Below are positions 30,026 to 32,596 of a stretch of 32,596 nucleotides of DNA, in pieces. The notes under the pieces are model-generated. The model saw only the letters and a list, made by a program, of their open reading frames with translations, was not told the DNA's origin and made no database searches. The DNA lies in contig CABZUC010000007.1 in NCBI GenBank assembly GCA_902528805.1, positions 1 through 32,596 of the forward strand, in the 5' to 3' direction. The position numbers were made by a program, and so were the translations under genes. This stretch comes from an uncultured Alphaproteobacteria bacterium. Its GTDB lineage: Bacteria; Pseudomonadota; Alphaproteobacteria; HIMB59. Numbering within the stretch: the first letter of the stretch is position 1; each line of letters opens with the position of its first letter.

Positions 30026-30259
30026 TTATTTGGGATTTTCTATGCGACGTATAAGCCTGTAAATATTCAGCAAACCAGCAAAAAAACCCAGTATTATCAA
30101 TGTTATTAACCCAATGGGTTTACTGTCAAACATCTTATCAATAAGTAAACCTATAATAACAGAAACTATTAAGGCACCTAATAATTCTGTTGAGATTCTA
30201 TATGCAAAGCTAAGACCTTGCATCTTTGGTTGTTTGTCAGGCTCTTCATTATTGTCCAT
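30026..30259 (-). CDS. atpI: ATP synthase protein I (AtpI/AtpZ-like)
   Basis: 77 aa, two TM helices, YRISTELLGALIVSVIIGLLIDKMF...LIILGFFAGLLNIYRLI, directly upstream of atpB. Confidence 0.9.
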   Translation of the reverse strand: MDNNEEPDKQPKMQGLSFAYRISTELLGALIVSVIIGLLIDKMFDSKPIGLITLIILGFFAGLLNIYRLIRRIENPK

Positions 30260-32596
30260 TATTCAGCGTACTTTACTGCTTCTTCTAATTCAACAGAGAC
30301 TATTTGAGAAATTCCCTCTTCAGGCATCGTAACACCATAGAGTCTATCTACTCTAGACATGGTCATTCGATTATGGGTAATAATTATAAATTTAGTTTGC
30401 ACTTTTTCAGAAATTTCCTCAACCATACTACAAAATCTATCAACATTAATGTCATCTAACGGAGCGTCAACCTCATCTAATATACAAAAAGGCGAGGGGT
30501 TCGCCATAAATACAGCAAATAATAAAGAAATCGCAGTCAATGCCTGCTCACCCCCTGATAAAAGAGTTATATTTTGCATTTTCTTTCCAGGAGGACTTGC
30601 GAATATCTCTAGACCTGAATTTAGTGGGTCTTCGTCATTCTGTATAAGTTTTAAAAAAGCTTTCCCCCCACCAAATAATTTGGTGAAGAGTCTTTCAAAA
30701 TTTTCATTAACAATTTTAAAAGCATCTTTTAATCTTGTGACACCCTCTTTATTAATTTTATTTATTGCCTCGTGAAGCTTTTCAATAGACTCTTGAATCT
30801 CATTTTTATCTTTGATCGTTTCATCAACTTTTTCTCTTAATTTAACATATTCATCTTCAGCAAGTAAATTTACAGCACCAATTCTCTCCCTTTCAGCATT
30901 CAATCTTGAAACTCTTTTTTCTGCAGTTTCTAAATCTTCATCTTTCTTAAATTTTTCTACTTCATTTTCTAAATTTAATAAATCGACATTTATTTTTTCT
31001 CTACAAGATTGTGTGAGCTGAGCTAAGTTATTTGAATAATTTGAAATCTCTGATTCTTTTCGAATTAACTCCTCTTTAACAACTGAATAATTTTGTTCTT
31101 TACTTCTCAACTCTTTGGAGAGTTTTTCTAAAAGATTTTCTTGCTCTTGTAATTCGTTATCAAAAAGTTTTTTTTCACCATCTAGTTGATTAATTTTATT
31201 TAGTAAAAACTGTCTTTTACTATCAATATCTCCTGGATTATTCTCTGATACTTCTAATTCTTCCTTTGTAGTTTTTATTCTTTGATTTAAATCTCCAGTT
31301 TTCTGATTTGTAACTTCTAAAATTCTTTCCCATTCAATAATTTGCTTTTTGAGATCATTCAGTCTTTTTTCCTTTAATTCTGAGAGGATTGTAGAAATAT
31401 TTGCTTCATAGCTACTTGAAATAAAAAGGCCATCCCACCTCCACAAATTACCTTCTAAATCAACAATAGCTTGACCGATATTTATTTTACTATGATTTTC
31501 TGTTCCTTCTTTTTTTGTTGATACGATTGCTACATTTTCAAGTTTATTAATTACTTGGTTCGGGGCTTTTATTACATTTGAAGCTAACTCACAATTAAAA
31601 TTAAATTTTTTTGTAACGTTCTCTCCTAAATACTCACTCCAATAATATATATCATCTGGCTCAAGTGATGCCAAAAGCTCTTTACCAAAAATAGCAGCTA
31701 CTGCATTTTCATATTTTTTATCAAAGGAAATATTATTTAGTAAACTTTTATCAGATTGATTTATGGGGTTGTCACGATTTTCTGCTTCAAATTCTTTAGA
31801 AGACAAATCTTCAATATCTTTTTTTATTGTCTTAATTTTATTATTGGTATCTTCAAATTGTTTTTGTTCGATTTGCAAGTCTCGATTTAGTTGTTTTACT
31901 CGATGCTCTAGATTTATTTTATGTTCTTCAAAACGCAATTCTTCTTGTTTTAAGTTTTCTACAGTCATATTCAATCTATCAAGTTCGCTATTCAATGAGT
32001 AAGATTTTTCTCTCATTGGGGGAATTTTAACTTTTAAATCCTCATATGCTTGATCTTGTATTGATACATCACCTTGAAAGTCAGCAAGCTTTATATTTAT
32101 TTTATCTTTTTCCTCATTCAGTTTTTCAATAATAAGTTGAAGATCGTTTCTCTTAACGAAAAATACTGAAGCTTCAGCATTTTTGATTAATGTTGATATA
32201 TTTCTAAATCTTTCTGCTTCCTTAGCTTGCTTTTTAAGAATAGCTAATTGTTCTTCGTATGTCTCAATCACATCTTCTACTCTGAGTAAATTATTGTTAG
32301 CACCTTTTAACCTTAACTCTGCATCGTGCCTTCTAGACTGTAAACCTAATATTCCTGCAGCTTCCTCTAAAACCATTTTCCTATCTTCTGGTTTTGCCTG
32401 AGTGATAGCTCCTATTCTTCCCTGGCTAACTATAGAAGTAGACCTTGCTGATGTAGACGCATCTGCAAAAAGTAATTGTATATCTTTTAATCTAACCTCT
32501 TTACCGTTTATAAAGGAATTCGTTCCTTCACCCCTCCAAATCTTCCTGGCAATTTCTAATTGTTTGGACTCAAATTTATTTTCTAAATCGCTTCCT
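30259..32596 (-). CDS. smc: Chromosome segregation SMC ATPase (5'-partial; continues beyond the window)
   Basis: C-terminal LLSGGEQALTAISLLFAVF and PFCILDEVDAPLDDINVDRF, plus KFIIITHNRMTM. The frame stays open upstream of the track's Met at 32376: ...ARKIWRGEGTNSFINGKEVRLKDIQLLFADASTSARSTSIVSQGRIGAITQAKPEDRKMVLEEAAGILGLQSRRHDAELRL. Confidence 0.97.
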   Translation of the reverse strand, partial: GSDLENKFESKQLEIARKIWRGEGTNSFINGKEVRLKDIQLLFADASTSARSTSIVSQGRIGAITQAKPEDRKMVLEEAAGILGLQSRRHDAELRLKGANNNLLRVEDVIETYEEQLAILKKQAKEAERFRNISTLIKNAEASVFFVKRNDLQLIIEKLNEEKDKINIKLADFQGDVSIQDQAYEDLKVKIPPMREKSYSLNSELDRLNMTVENLKQEELRFEEHKINLEHRVKQLNRDLQIEQKQFEDTNNKIKTIKKDIEDLSSKEFEAENRDNPINQSDKSLLNNISFDKKYENAVAAIFGKELLASLEPDDIYYWSEYLGENVTKKFNFNCELASNVIKAPNQVINKLENVAIVSTKKEGTENHSKINIGQAIVDLEGNLWRWDGLFISSSYEANISTILSELKEKRLNDLKKQIIEWERILEVTNQKTGDLNQRIKTTKEELEVSENNPGDIDSKRQFLLNKINQLDGEKKLFDNELQEQENLLEKLSKELRSKEQNYSVVKEELIRKESEISNYSNNLAQLTQSCREKINVDLLNLENEVEKFKKDEDLETAEKRVSRLNAERERIGAVNLLAEDEYVKLREKVDETIKDKNEIQESIEKLHEAINKINKEGVTRLKDAFKIVNENFERLFTKLFGGGKAFLKLIQNDEDPLNSGLEIFASPPGKKMQNITLLSGGEQALTAISLLFAVFMANPSPFCILDEVDAPLDDINVDRFCSMVEEISEKVQTKFIIITHNRMTMSRVDRLYGVTMPEEGISQIVSVELEEAVKYAE

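Noticed and set aside
30359-32401. Several plus-strand ORFs antisense to smc
   Set aside because: Ser/Phe/Leu-rich translations expected from the antisense of Lys/Glu-rich coiled-coil codons.

Overview
The window is a gene-dense, AT-rich stretch of core chromosome. The gene content and order suggest a streamlined (SAR11/HIMB59-like) marine alphaproteobacterium, but that placement is an inference. I support about 37 coding regions and no tRNA, rRNA, CRISPR array, prophage or transposon. Left to right: a ribF tail, ileS, lspA, a BamF/DUF3035-like lipoprotein gene, a compact pgi and a small DUF6787-like membrane protein gene (+). Next come rsmD, an rluB-like gene and a peptidase C26 (puuD-like) gene (-), tadA (+), purD (-) and xseA (+). 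A fully overlapping minus-strand series follows: ubiA, msbA-like, DUF374, waaA, lpxK and an lpxL-like gene. Then come rsmE and an aa3 cytochrome oxidase cluster, ctaC-ctaD-ctaB-[coxF-like micro-ORF]-ctaG-ctaE-surf1, running into an M32 carboxypeptidase gene, thrC and an M16 peptidase gene (+). The window ends with rnhA and thrB (-) and smc-atpI-atpB-atpE-b'-b (-). I found no clear new accessory or defence system. The most interesting observations are architectural: all four convergent gene pairs overlap at their stops, two divergent pairs have start codons overlapping or 1 bp apart, a 33-aa coxF-like gene is missing from the ORF track, and the SMC appears unusually short. A DUF6787-like small protein and a direct/inverted repeat upstream of ctaC are also worth checking.
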